A stretch of DNA of 64,000 nt, taken from positions 1 to 64,000 of the forward strand of contig JAILLP010000037.1 in the NCBI GenBank assembly GCA_024693065.1. The letters are read 5' to 3'. Both the position numbers and the translations under genes were made by a program. The notes under the pieces were generated by a model. That model saw only the letters and a list, made by a program, of their open reading frames with translations, was not told where the DNA came from and did no database searches. Below, one piece after another: positions 36,298 through 44,745 of the stretch. The number at the start of each line of letters is the position of its first letter. The first letter of the stretch is position 1. Source of the DNA: Paludibacteraceae bacterium. GTDB taxonomy: Bacteria; Bacteroidota; Bacteroidia; Bacteroidales; Paludibacteraceae.

Positions 36298-37785
36298 TCA
36301 CGGAACAAAATGGATATTATTCTCTAAGACACCGCACGCCAGCAAAGCATCCTTCACACCATCCACGTCCGTGATGATATAAAGTTCGGTCGCCTTCGTG
36401 ACAGACTTCCATCCATCCATATTCCACCGAAAGGAAATTTTCGAATTCATATGATCATCAACGAATGATTTCAACGCATACTCCTTCTCCCTTGATAGCA
36501 TATCGCTATCTATACCCGACTTCTCACTGAGTTTCACATTCAGGTATAAATACATCCATCGCTGATCGCGACGAGGGAGGGCCTTACGTTGGGCCGCCGG
36601 CATCCGACGGAACACCTCCAACAGCGAATCGGCGCCACGTTCCGCCTCCACCATCAACACCGCCAACTCATCCTCATCGGGGTGGACATTATACGTATGC
36701 GTATTCGGAAGAACATATTCCTTCACATACCAAGAGAGAGGCGCATACATCATATGTCCATATGTGCGGTCGTCGATGTTCCCGAAAACATACAAACCTT
36801 CCTTCCCATCCTTCTCCATCCTATTCACATACAACACCATGGCGGTCGTATCCTCTCCAACGAACTCCTTGGAGCGGGATTCCTTATCCGCCAGCGAATT
36901 ATACCTTTCCGTCCCAAACGTTTGGAGCTTAAGCCACTCCAAATCCTTATGGCGGAGGCTCTCTTCCGAGCCATCCTCACAGGCCCGCATCGCCTCACAG
37001 TAATGGGGGCAATCCCTATACATCAACAAATCCAAGGAGGAAATGAACCAAGGAGCATAAATCAAAAGCCAATACAACAGAGTGCCATAGCTCAGGGCGG
37101 TCAGGTCCTTACCCAACGGACGATAATGGGTCGCCAACATCTCAGACGCATGCGAATCAAAAACCGTGCACAAATGAACCAACGTGACGAAGAGCAACGC
37201 AACGAAAACAAGGAAAGCATGAAAATCGTTGATAGGCCAATGCTGGACAAGGAGTACGTTATATGCAATCATAGCCACAAGTATTCCCCCCACAAACACG
37301 GCATAAAGGCTACTTTTGATTTCCTTTCCACATTTCACAGGGAACAAACGGTGGAAGAGAAACGACAGCACAAGAACGGAAAAGAAGCCTGTTACCAAAA
37401 GGAGGTTCGCGCGGGGACCAATATCGTCAGAAAGGGCAATACCCGCAATGAATATCAACACACCCAGGAACAGAAAAGCTAAGCAAAACACCAGTTTCAC
37501 CACATTCTTCCTGACCACTACGATTTCCTCCTTCTCCTTCTGTTCCTCCTCAGAGAATTCCAGGAAAGCGCTTTTATACAGACTGACAAAAGGAAGCACG
37601 AGCATCAGGAGGCAAATCACGGCCGACAAGCCCACATAGAGCAAGTCGAGCGTCTCTTTCCCCTCTGGAATCAATGAGTACAGAAGAGACTTCAGAACAG
37701 ACGACAGCAACGCCACTGCAATCAACAGCAACATGATGCGAGGCGTTTTCATCAGCCCTACCCTATTTTCCTCAGAGGCATTCAT
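36298..37785 (-). CDS. Unrecognised multi-pass membrane protein
   Basis: A 495-residue protein from ATG 37783-37785 (a GTG two codons earlier is possible). Seven or so hydrophobic segments fill the first half (about residues 15-35, 45-68, 90-112, 120-142, 150-170, 180-200 and 230-255). The second half (about 260-495) is soluble, probably periplasmic, with many charged residues (VNRMEKDGKEGLYVFGN). I recognise no family and see no catalytic motif. It is the last gene of the dnaG-DUF4230-DUF4230 series on the same strand. Confidence 0.7.
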   Translation of the reverse strand: MNASEENRVGLMKTPRIMLLLIAVALLSSVLKSLLYSLIPEGKETLDLLYVGLSAVICLLMLVLPFVSLYKSAFLEFSEEEQKEKEEIVVVRKNVVKLVFCLAFLFLGVLIFIAGIALSDDIGPRANLLLVTGFFSVLVLSFLFHRLFPVKCGKEIKSSLYAVFVGGILVAMIAYNVLLVQHWPINDFHAFLVFVALLFVTLVHLCTVFDSHASEMLATHYRPLGKDLTALSYGTLLYWLLIYAPWFISSLDLLMYRDCPHYCEAMRACEDGSEESLRHKDLEWLKLQTFGTERYNSLADKESRSKEFVGEDTTAMVLYVNRMEKDGKEGLYVFGNIDDRTYGHMMYAPLSWYVKEYVLPNTHTYNVHPDEDELAVLMVEAERGADSLLEVFRRMPAAQRKALPRRDQRWMYLYLNVKLSEKSGIDSDMLSREKEYALKSFVDDHMNSKISFRWNMDGWKSVTKATELYIITDVDGVKDALLACGVLENNIHFVP

Positions 37786-37839
37786 ATCCACACAAAAATT
37801 CTTAGTGATTAGACCAACTCACACCCTTTCGGGAAAGGC

Positions 37840-38394
37840 CTATTCGAACAGCACCGTTTTGAAACCCATGGAGCGGAACATATAGGTGAACTGCGCCTTT
37901 GCGTTCTCGCTTGCGGAGGAGAGGTTCTCCTTCGACAAGGCACGAAGACGCATATCCCGCTTCGCCCGCTCGTACAAAGCGCTCTTGATGGCTGGCGTAA
38001 TCTTTCCGTTCTCATAGAACGTGCGGGTCTGCGTATCATCAATGATATCCTCATCCAATATCCGAATATCCGGCAATTTAATCCATACTGTATCATGCGA
38101 GGTGATCAACCAATCCGACGCAGCCTCCTTCATGTCCACACCCAAACGGGCCGTGCCCTTATAGATACGGGCGAACTGATCATCGGAGATAATCATCCGA
38201 GGGATCACCGTATCCTCGAACTCCTCCATCTCGACCGTGAGGAATTCCCACTCCGCGATCTCCTTGACAGAAGTAATCTCGACCGCCATCTCAACTTGCG
38301 ACTGCTGCTCCTTTTCCGATCTACCTCTCAAGAAGAAAAAGAGGGCAAGGCCTACGCCGACCACCAACAATAGAATAATAATTTTCTTTATCAT
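37840..38394 (-). CDS. DUF4230 protein (first-type, membrane-anchored)
   Basis: A 184-residue protein with one N-terminal membrane helix (residues 4-22) followed by Arg/Lys-rich residues, so the bulk is periplasmic. The rest matches DUF4230: EITSVKEIAEWEFLTVEMEEF, a strand resembling IKLPDIRILDEDI, then an Arg-rich helix (ERAKRDMRLRALSKENL) and a closing segment FRSMGFKTVLF. No function is known for the domain. A second DUF4230 protein is encoded 55 bases upstream. Confidence 0.78.
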   Translation of the reverse strand: MIKKIIILLLVVGVGLALFFFLRGRSEKEQQSQVEMAVEITSVKEIAEWEFLTVEMEEFEDTVIPRMIISDDQFARIYKGTARLGVDMKEAASDWLITSHDTVWIKLPDIRILDEDIIDDTQTRTFYENGKITPAIKSALYERAKRDMRLRALSKENLSSASENAKAQFTYMFRSMGFKTVLFE

Positions 38395-38449
38395 AATATA
38401 TTCTTATTCTAATTCACAAAAACATTTACAATTCAATTTCGGGAAGAGG

Positions 38450-39115
38450 TCATTTCAGCTCGGACAAATCATCCCCGACCATTTCACGGATCAACACACC
38501 ATCATGTTTTTTCCCCAGCACATCCTCACTGAATCGAATGACAACATTCTCACGCCGGAAACCAGCGGCAGTCACTAGCGGAAGAAGCGCATTGTATGCA
38601 CACAACTGGGAGCGTTCGATAATATCCGTTCCCTTCATGTCCTCCAGCACCTTAGCCCTACCCGCTTTCAGCAAAGACTCTTTTTCCTCCTCGGAGAACC
38701 TTGACCGATTCCACGAAAGGAATTGCTTCTCATTCTCGTAATCGATTCTGGAGGAGGTCATCTCAATCCTTGGCGTAGGCAATGTGATGGAGATCTTATC
38801 TCCTACGATGGAAACATTCTCTTCGGAGAAGTCCGCGAAATCAATATACGCCTTGACGGTAGCGTCCATCGGCAAGACAACCTTACGTTCGCCAGGGATC
38901 GGAATGCTGATTTTCTCGAAGAAGAAACTTCCCTCGATTTTACTGAAATCCTGATGAGTCAACACCTTGTGCACATTGTATTGCACCGTGTAAAGGCGGG
39001 AACAGTTGGATACAGACAACACCACATCCCGACCCATCTCCTCAGGAGTTTTGGAGAAGAAACACCCCTCCATCAATAATGCCAACATGATGGCAAGCCA
39101 ACCATATCTTTTCAT
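38450..39115 (-). CDS. DUF4230 lipoprotein
   Basis: A 221-residue protein from ATG 39113-39115. The N-terminus (MKRYGWLAIMLALLMEGC) is a lipoprotein signal with the lipidated Cys at residue 18. The mature part follows the DUF4230 order: a variable strand region with VVLPMDATVKAYIDFADFSEENV, SITLPTPRIEMTSSRIDYE, an Arg/Lys/Glu-rich helix, then AGFRRENVVIRF. It lies 39 bases after dnaG. The two DUF4230 products, one lipidated and one with a membrane anchor, probably work together in the envelope. Confidence 0.78.
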   Translation of the reverse strand: MKRYGWLAIMLALLMEGCFFSKTPEEMGRDVVLSVSNCSRLYTVQYNVHKVLTHQDFSKIEGSFFFEKISIPIPGERKVVLPMDATVKAYIDFADFSEENVSIVGDKISITLPTPRIEMTSSRIDYENEKQFLSWNRSRFSEEEKESLLKAGRAKVLEDMKGTDIIERSQLCAYNALLPLVTAAGFRRENVVIRFSEDVLGKKHDGVLIREMVGDDLSELK

Positions 39116-39154
39116 ATCTGTAAAAATAATATACTTCACAAAATCCATCGGACA

Positions 39155-41203
39155 TCAGTTGATGATCCTCTCGCCCAGGAACTTCGCCAAGGCCACCTTG
39201 CTCACATGCAGCGAGTTAAAACGGGTAAGCAGCTGCCTTTTCTCCTCCTCATCCTCCGTTTGCCTCAACATTTGCAAACACTTAGCCATCTCGCTTTCGA
39301 CCCAGAAATACTTGTAATTAAACATCACGCGAGGCACATCAACCGCCAATCTCTCAGACTCCTCGTTATCCAGTTTCTTTGCCTTCACCTTATTGTCCGA
39401 GCACTTTTTATCGAACATGCGGCTAAGCTGATAGCGGTCGGATAGAACATCGGATGCCACCTCGACCATCTGCGCATCGAGATTACGCAGGAAAAACTGT
39501 TGCGCAGGGACCTGCGAGCCTTGGAAGAAAGCTTCGAGGTACTCGTTCAACATCTTATTATAGAGTGGATTAGACAATGTCAACTCATCCACATCCAGTT
39601 CGTTTTTAATATACGTGACCACATGGAATTGGAAAGGCTCCCCATCCTTTTCCCCCACGAAAAGAGGCGCTTCGCCATAGCGGACCAAGTAGTAGATAAT
39701 CTCCTTCTCAGCCCTGTCGGAAAGGGAGAGTTCATAGTGTTCACGAGTGGTGGGAGATTGGGGAGATTGCGCAGTCGTCGTACCATCCGGGCTAGTCTGT
39801 CCCTCGGGAGGCGTAGGCACCTGTTGGATATCCGAGATGGGGCTCGACGTATTAGCGGCAGAGACGGTGTTTGTCCACTGTTTCTGGGCGATAGTCGTAT
39901 AGAGCAGATTCTCCTCGACGCCCAGCAGTTTAGAGCATTCCGACACATAGACGGATCGCTTCACCTGGTCAGGGATCACCGCGATGGTCTGGGCGATCTC
40001 CGTGATAGTCTGCGCCTTCTTGATTGGGTCACCATTCGCCTCCTTCAGCAGGTAATTGGTCTTAAAGATAATATAGTCCTGTTCTTGCTCGGCCAGGTAT
40101 TGCAGCACGTACGACGAATCGTTGTGTTGGGCGAAAGTGTCCGGATCATCCTCAGGCGGGAGGACCACCACTTTAGCGTTAAGACCCTCCTGCAGGAGTA
40201 ACTTACCATTCTTCAGGGCGGCATGCACACCTGCGCTATCACCGTCATAGAGCATGGTGACGTTCTTGTTACCGTCTATCCTGTCCGCATCGACGGAAGG
40301 GACGATACGGCGCAGCAAGCGGATCTGTTCGACGGTCAGCGCCGTACCGCAGGGAGCGACGATGTTCTGCACGCCCGCCTGCACCATGGAGAGGACATCC
40401 GCATAGCCCTCCACGATATAACATTTCTTCTCCTTGATGATCGCGTTCTTCGCGAAGTAGATGCCATAGAGCACATTGCCCTTGTGGTAGATCTCCGACT
40501 CCGGTGAGTTCTGGTACTTCACGGGGTCGTCCTTCTTCATGGTTCGTCCGCCGAACCCGATGACCTTACCCGAGATGGAGTGTATAGGGAACATGGCACG
40601 ACCATGGAAACGGTCGAAGGCGTAATTATCCTCCTTCACGATGGTCAGTCCCACCTTCTCCAGATACTCCCTCTTATAGCCCTCGTTCTGAGCCAAAGCG
40701 GTATAAGCGTCCCGTTTATCCAGCGCATAGCCCAGTTGGAACTTACGGATGGTATCCTCATGGAAGCCACGGTGGGCGAAATAAGCCATACCGATAGACT
40801 GGCCCTCCTGCGTCTCGAAGAGGTTATGGGTGAAATGCTTCTGTGCCCACTCCGTCACCGCCATCATGCTCTCCCTTTCGGTGCGTTGCTCGATCTGTTC
40901 CTGGGTCAGTTCCTCCTCCTGGATATCGATGTGGTACTTCTTGGCGAGGAATTTCAGCGCCTCGTAGTAGGAGAGGTTCTCCATCTCCATGACGAAGTTG
41001 ACCGGGTTACCGCCCTTGCCGCAGCCGAAGCACTTGTAGATGTTTTTTGCGGGGGAGACAGAGAAGGAAGGCGTTTTTTCATCGTGGAACGGACAGAGAC
41101 CCGTATAATTAGCCCCGCGTCGATGAAGTGTGACATAATCCGACACCACATCGACGATCTGAGCCGCATCAAAAATCCTATCAACCGTAGCCTGGTCTAT
41201 CAT
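39155..41203 (-). CDS. dnaG: DNA primase
   Basis: A 682-residue primase that makes RNA primers at the replication fork. The N-terminal CHC2 zinc domain has CPFHDEKTPSFSV and CFGCGKGG (about residues 37-65). The TOPRIM catalytic core (about 255-345) has CYIVEGYADVLSM and MLYDGDSAGVHAA with the metal-binding Glu and Asp residues. The C-terminal helicase-binding region (about 440-682) includes a Thr/Pro/Ser/Gln-rich linker near 455-485. Length is in the upper normal range for Bacteroidota. DUF4230 genes follow on the same strand. Confidence 0.97.
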   Translation of the reverse strand: MIDQATVDRIFDAAQIVDVVSDYVTLHRRGANYTGLCPFHDEKTPSFSVSPAKNIYKCFGCGKGGNPVNFVMEMENLSYYEALKFLAKKYHIDIQEEELTQEQIEQRTERESMMAVTEWAQKHFTHNLFETQEGQSIGMAYFAHRGFHEDTIRKFQLGYALDKRDAYTALAQNEGYKREYLEKVGLTIVKEDNYAFDRFHGRAMFPIHSISGKVIGFGGRTMKKDDPVKYQNSPESEIYHKGNVLYGIYFAKNAIIKEKKCYIVEGYADVLSMVQAGVQNIVAPCGTALTVEQIRLLRRIVPSVDADRIDGNKNVTMLYDGDSAGVHAALKNGKLLLQEGLNAKVVVLPPEDDPDTFAQHNDSSYVLQYLAEQEQDYIIFKTNYLLKEANGDPIKKAQTITEIAQTIAVIPDQVKRSVYVSECSKLLGVEENLLYTTIAQKQWTNTVSAANTSSPISDIQQVPTPPEGQTSPDGTTTAQSPQSPTTREHYELSLSDRAEKEIIYYLVRYGEAPLFVGEKDGEPFQFHVVTYIKNELDVDELTLSNPLYNKMLNEYLEAFFQGSQVPAQQFFLRNLDAQMVEVASDVLSDRYQLSRMFDKKCSDNKVKAKKLDNEESERLAVDVPRVMFNYKYFWVESEMAKCLQMLRQTEDEEEKRQLLTRFNSLHVSKVALAKFLGERIIN

Positions 41204-41219
41204 CGTCCGTTAATTTGTC

Positions 41220-41261
41220 AAAAAAAGGAAGCGTGAGCGGACGGAGCCGGACACACTTCCT
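41220..41261 (-). terminator. Terminator after the small lipoprotein gene
   Basis: Minus-strand imperfect stem AGGAAG-T-GTG / CAC-G-CTTCCT with seven T residues after it, between the lipoprotein gene and dnaG. It separates the two transcripts. Confidence 0.7.
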
Positions 41262-41293
41262 ATAGTTATCTCACATGAGGATATCAACGACAA

Positions 41294-41800
41294 TCATTTC
41301 AGAGCCAATGCGATCTCCATGCAGAGTCTCGCATTTTCGTTCGAATCGATATCCGTGTAGTCGATTTGAGAAAGATCCTTCATCACAGCCGTGAACTTAT
41401 CCGCACTCAGTTTCAAGTTCGCATTGAGACTAGCGTTAAAGCCCCTCATCCACAAAGAATCATTCTGGTTCTCGATGGAAAGTTCATATGGACGCTGTGA
41501 AAGCGACAATGGAGACGTCAACATGCCTCGGAAAATAGGCTCGTCCCAAAGTTTCTGTTCACCCGTGTTTTCGTCAACCGGCACCAAATTCTTCTTTTGG
41601 GCAGAAACGACGGTATCACGGATAGAGAACAAAGCCTTCGCCAAAGTCTCTCCATTGCTGGTTCCGCGAGCCTCCGCAGTCATTTCAGGGAAGTCAACCG
41701 TACGACCCAACTCATACGCATTCACGTTGTCGTCGCCGCAAGAAAACAGTCCCAATGAAAGAGGAAGAACCGCTATGATAAATAATTTTGTGATTTTCAT
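41294..41800 (-). CDS. Small lipoprotein, family not recognised
   Basis: A 168-residue protein from ATG 41798-41800 (another ATG three codons upstream at 41809). The signal reads LSLGLFSCGDD, with the lipidated Cys at about residue 21, followed by acidic residues that favour surface or outer-membrane sorting in Bacteroidota. The remainder is a mixed helical domain with no Cys and no recognisable motif. It is encoded directly after another small lipoprotein of similar size (22-base gap), so they are probably co-transcribed. Confidence 0.72.
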   Translation of the reverse strand: MKITKLFIIAVLPLSLGLFSCGDDNVNAYELGRTVDFPEMTAEARGTSNGETLAKALFSIRDTVVSAQKKNLVPVDENTGEQKLWDEPIFRGMLTSPLSLSQRPYELSIENQNDSLWMRGFNASLNANLKLSADKFTAVMKDLSQIDYTDIDSNENARLCMEIALALK

Positions 41801-41821
41801 GGTTGTCATTATTCCAGTTTA

Positions 41822-42271
41822 TTAATTTTTGGAGATGAAGCCAGCCAACGTAACCAAAGCGTTCGCAACATTATCCGCAGTGATACCGTTGTCCAAAACG
41901 TTCTTAAGGTCAGCCACCTTATTCATGTACTGCTCAGACTTAGCGACATTAGCATCATCCACTTTATACTTCTCCATAACAACACCAGCCAAGAAATTAG
42001 TCGTCCACTCCTTGTTGTTCTTATTCTTCGTATACTCCGCAGCATCCAAAACAATAGCCGCAGTAGCAGCAGCGACAACAGAAGCGTCACCCGAAGTTGT
42101 CTTCTCCAAATTTGAATAGAAGGTTCTTCCCTTAGCGATTACATCCTTCTCAACATACGTGTTATTTTCAGTGTTTCCGTCGTTATCGTCATCGTCTCCA
42201 CAAGAAATCAGACCGAAAGACAATCCCAAAAACATAGCCATCAAGATCGGCAAAAATTTAATCTTCTTCAT
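41822..42271 (-). CDS. Small lipoprotein with acidic N-terminus, family not recognised
   Basis: A 149-residue protein whose signal peptide ends GLISCGDDDDNDGN. The run of Asp after the lipidated Cys resembles a Bacteroidota surface-export signal. The mature part is mostly helical and Ala/Lys/Asn-rich. There are no enzymatic motifs. It is probably the first gene of a pair with the following lipoprotein, closed by the terminator at 41220-41261. Confidence 0.72.
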   Translation of the reverse strand: MKKIKFLPILMAMFLGLSFGLISCGDDDDNDGNTENNTYVEKDVIAKGRTFYSNLEKTTSGDASVVAAATAAIVLDAAEYTKNKNNKEWTTNFLAGVVMEKYKVDDANVAKSEQYMNKVADLKNVLDNGITADNVANALVTLAGFISKN

Positions 42272-42306
42272 TTCAAATAAAAATTTAGTGTTAGTAATTA
42301 TCGTAT

Positions 42307-43011
42307 TTAATTCACGGCCGCCAACGAGGCGGCACTTATCTTCACATTTTTCACATGGGAGAAGGCGGATGCGCAGGCCATCAAGGTGGAACCTGTCGTA
42401 ATCACATCATCCACGATCAGCAGATGCCGACCCGTCAAATCCTGAGGTTGGACATCCTGTTTCAAGGAGAAAATCCCCTTCACGTTCGTCCATCGCTCCT
42501 CCGCATTCTTCGTTGTCTGCGTGGAGGTCTCCACCACACGTTCGACGAGGTCCGTCCCAACTGGCACGCACAACTCCTCGGAGAGTCCCTTGGCGATCCA
42601 TTCGCTTTGGTTATAGCCTCTCCATTTCAAACGTTTCGGATGGAGCGGAACCGGCACAATCACATCGACGGAGGAGAAACGTCCCCCCTTCATCTGTCTT
42701 CCCAACATTCTCCCCATGTTTTTGGCCAACTCTTTGGCACCATGGTATTTTATCTCATGAATAATCCTTTGTGGCACGGACTCCTTCCCGTAAATCATCA
42801 GTGTCGTGGCCGATTCGATGTAGGGCCTACCGTAGAGATGTTGTTCCACAAAGTTATCTTCCGATTCGTGCACCTGCGCCAACGGCAGGGATGAAAGGCA
42901 CTCCACGCAGAGGAAACGCTCATCGTGGAAAAGCTTCTTGCCACAACCGACGCATAGCCTCGGGTAGAAGAGTTCCACAAAACCGTTCAGCGCACTGCTC
43001 CAACGGATCAT
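42307..43011 (-). CDS. comF: ComF family phosphoribosyltransferase-like protein
   Basis: A 234-residue protein with an N-terminal four-Cys zinc site (LCVGCGKK, then FLCVECLSSLP) and a phosphoribosyltransferase fold. Its PRPP loop is LLIVDDVITTGSTL near residue 200. VPLHPKRLKWRGYNQSEWIAKGL is the ComF-specific stretch. ComF/GntX proteins are linked to DNA uptake in naturally competent bacteria, but most Bacteroidota carry a comF whose role is untested. Its start overlaps the end of the DUF4197 gene by four bases. Confidence 0.9.
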   Translation of the reverse strand: MIRWSSALNGFVELFYPRLCVGCGKKLFHDERFLCVECLSSLPLAQVHESEDNFVEQHLYGRPYIESATTLMIYGKESVPQRIIHEIKYHGAKELAKNMGRMLGRQMKGGRFSSVDVIVPVPLHPKRLKWRGYNQSEWIAKGLSEELCVPVGTDLVERVVETSTQTTKNAEERWTNVKGIFSLKQDVQPQDLTGRHLLIVDDVITTGSTLMACASAFSHVKNVKISAASLAAVN

Positions 43012-43931
43012 TCATCCAGACGTCCAAAGACCCTCTTCAGCAAATCGGTCGTGCGGGCAGCCGCGTTCGTGCGGATATCCACCTCCTTGTCGCCCACCTT
43101 CGTGAACAAACCGTCCAATGCCTTGCCGGTCACATACTCGCCCAAGTTCGTATTGACAGACTGGATGGCATCCACCTTGTTGTACAAAGCGGATTTACCA
43201 GCCGCAGCCAAACCCACCTTAAGGGTAGCCATGGCCACCTTGCCTTTCGTAGAGCTCTTAAAAGAAGCGACCTTGTTGTATCCTTTAGAGAAGGATGACC
43301 AAGCGCCGTTCAATGTCATACCGCTCACGGAAACCTGATCGAACGTGGCAGTCACAACGTCACCGAATGTGGTCTGCAACCCCGAATAAGTCTTGTCGTA
43401 CAAGTAAGAAGTGGCAGCCTTATCAGAGCCGAAAGAAGCCGTGACATTACCCTCCTCGTCGGCAGCCTCGCTCCTATAATTTCCGAACAAGATAGCCTCG
43501 CCATCCGCCACCGACATATCCGTGATAGCGGTAGAGAAGATACCAGCAGCTTCCGGAGCAGCCTTTTCTGCGGCGCGGTTCATCAGCTCCACCAAGTTAT
43601 CCGTCTGTAAGCCTTCCGCATCCACAGCCGTCAAGAACGTTTTCCCGGCATCGGTGCTCATCAGTTCCGCAACAGTAGCAACCTCCTGCGGCATACCGAT
43701 CTTCACCAAAGCGTCACCGAAGTAACCGTCTTTCTGTCCTAAATTCGTGGCGGCCATATTCGCGCCGATGGTCAGTGCCTGCTTCAAAGCGGCGACCGTA
43801 TCGTCAGACCCCAAATTATTCAAAATATCGTCGTCACAAGAAACAGCGCAAAAAGAAGCGCCGACGAATGACAACAACAAAATCCTTTTCAAACCTAACT
43901 TCACGTTCATATTCCTTAAAAATTTATTCAT
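43008..43931 (-). CDS. DUF4197 lipoprotein
   Basis: A 307-residue protein from ATG 43929-43931; a further ATG at 43910 gives a cleaner lipoprotein signal (LLLSFVGASFCAVSCDDD). The mature part matches DUF4197: a helical N-terminal region with ALKQALTIGANMAA, GYFGDALVKIGMP, then a long helical core and KALDGLFTKVGDKEVDIRTNAAARTTDLLKRVFG at the end. No function is known. An upstream -7 box (TAAATTTG on the minus strand at 43952-43959) supports a start in this area. The open frame can be extended to a TTG at 43937, which is unlikely. Confidence 0.85.
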   Translation of the reverse strand: MNKFLRNMNVKLGLKRILLLSFVGASFCAVSCDDDILNNLGSDDTVAALKQALTIGANMAATNLGQKDGYFGDALVKIGMPQEVATVAELMSTDAGKTFLTAVDAEGLQTDNLVELMNRAAEKAAPEAAGIFSTAITDMSVADGEAILFGNYRSEAADEEGNVTASFGSDKAATSYLYDKTYSGLQTTFGDVVTATFDQVSVSGMTLNGAWSSFSKGYNKVASFKSSTKGKVAMATLKVGLAAAGKSALYNKVDAIQSVNTNLGEYVTGKALDGLFTKVGDKEVDIRTNAAARTTDLLKRVFGRLDE

Positions 43932-44045
43932 GTTCAAAAATATACACCATGCAAATTTATCTTATTTGACGCAAAAAAAGAATAAAAAAAGATGTTTTTT
44001 GCATAAAACTCTACAAAAGCATAGGATTAAATCGATGAAATAGAC

Positions 44046-44053
44046 TAAATTTG
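44046..44053 (+). promoter_or_regulatory. -7 promoter box directly before the RHH-like gene
   Basis: TAAATTTG lies only seven bases upstream of the ATG at 44061, so transcription would begin at or just before that ATG. No TTTG lies at 19-base spacing, so support is partial. Confidence 0.45.
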
Positions 44054-44060
44054 CGGACAT

Positions 44061-44306
44061 ATGGCAGAGAAAAAAAGCAAAAACAGCAAAAAGACGGGGA
44101 AGGTGCCAGACCGCAAAAAGCTGGTGCGCAACCAACGCATCAGCATCGCCCTGAACGATGCCGAAATGAGGGCTCTGCAACGGTTTTTCAAGCAATATAA
44201 AATCACAAACAAAGCCAAATTCTGCAGGGAGACCATCATGCTCGAGGTGTTGAAGAAGTTCGAGGCGAACGCCCCTACCCTTTTCGATAACGTGGAAGAA
44301 TCATGA
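44061..44306 (+). CDS. Small basic ribbon-helix-helix-like protein
   Basis: An 81-residue protein with a very basic N-terminus (EKKSKNSKKTGKVPDRKKL). A strand-helix-helix segment follows (QRISIALNDAEMRALQRFFKQYKITNKAKFCRETIMLEVLKKF). The layout resembles MobC- or MetJ/Arc-type ribbon-helix-helix DNA-binding proteins. I cannot confirm the family from sequence alone. Its stop overlaps the tadA start (ATGA), so the two are co-translated. It could be a regulator of the operon. Confidence 0.6.
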   Translation: MAEKKSKNSKKTGKVPDRKKLVRNQRISIALNDAEMRALQRFFKQYKITNKAKFCRETIMLEVLKKFEANAPTLFDNVEES

Positions 44307-44737
44307 ACGACGAATATTACATGCGGCAAGCCCTCGCGGAGGCGAAGAGGGCCGGGGCGAAGGACGAGGTGCCCATCGGCGCGGTCATCGTCCATGGCGA
44401 ACAAATCATCGCCAAGGCCCACAACCTCACGGAGACATTGCACGATGTGACCGCACACGCGGAGATGCAGGCCATCACCATGGCTGCGGACTACCTAGGA
44501 GGCAAATACCTGGCGGAGTGCGCTTTATACGTCACCGTCGAGCCCTGCGTCATGTGCGCCGGCGCCATCGGTTGGGCCCAGATCAGCAAGGTGGTCTACG
44601 GAGCGCCCGACCCTAAGCGTGGCTATAGCGTCTATGCGCCCAACGCCCTGCACCCTAAATGTGCGGTGGTCTCCGGTGTGCTGCAGGAGGAGTGTTCGCA
44701 ACTCATGACAGAGTTTTTTAAGAAATTAAGGAAATAA
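44303..44737 (+). CDS. tadA: tRNA-specific adenosine deaminase
   Basis: A 144-residue cytidine/deoxycytidylate deaminase-fold enzyme that converts A34 to inosine in tRNA-Arg. The zinc site is complete: HAEMQAI supplies the His and the proton-shuttling Glu, and PCVMCAGAI supplies the two Cys ligands. The N-terminus YYMRQALAEAKRA and the C-terminal helix FFKKLRK are typical. It lies four bases into the preceding small gene and eight before the symporter gene. Confidence 0.93.
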   Translation: MNDEYYMRQALAEAKRAGAKDEVPIGAVIVHGEQIIAKAHNLTETLHDVTAHAEMQAITMAADYLGGKYLAECALYVTVEPCVMCAGAIGWAQISKVVYGAPDPKRGYSVYAPNALHPKCAVVSGVLQEECSQLMTEFFKKLRK

Positions 44738-44745
44738 TCACAGAT

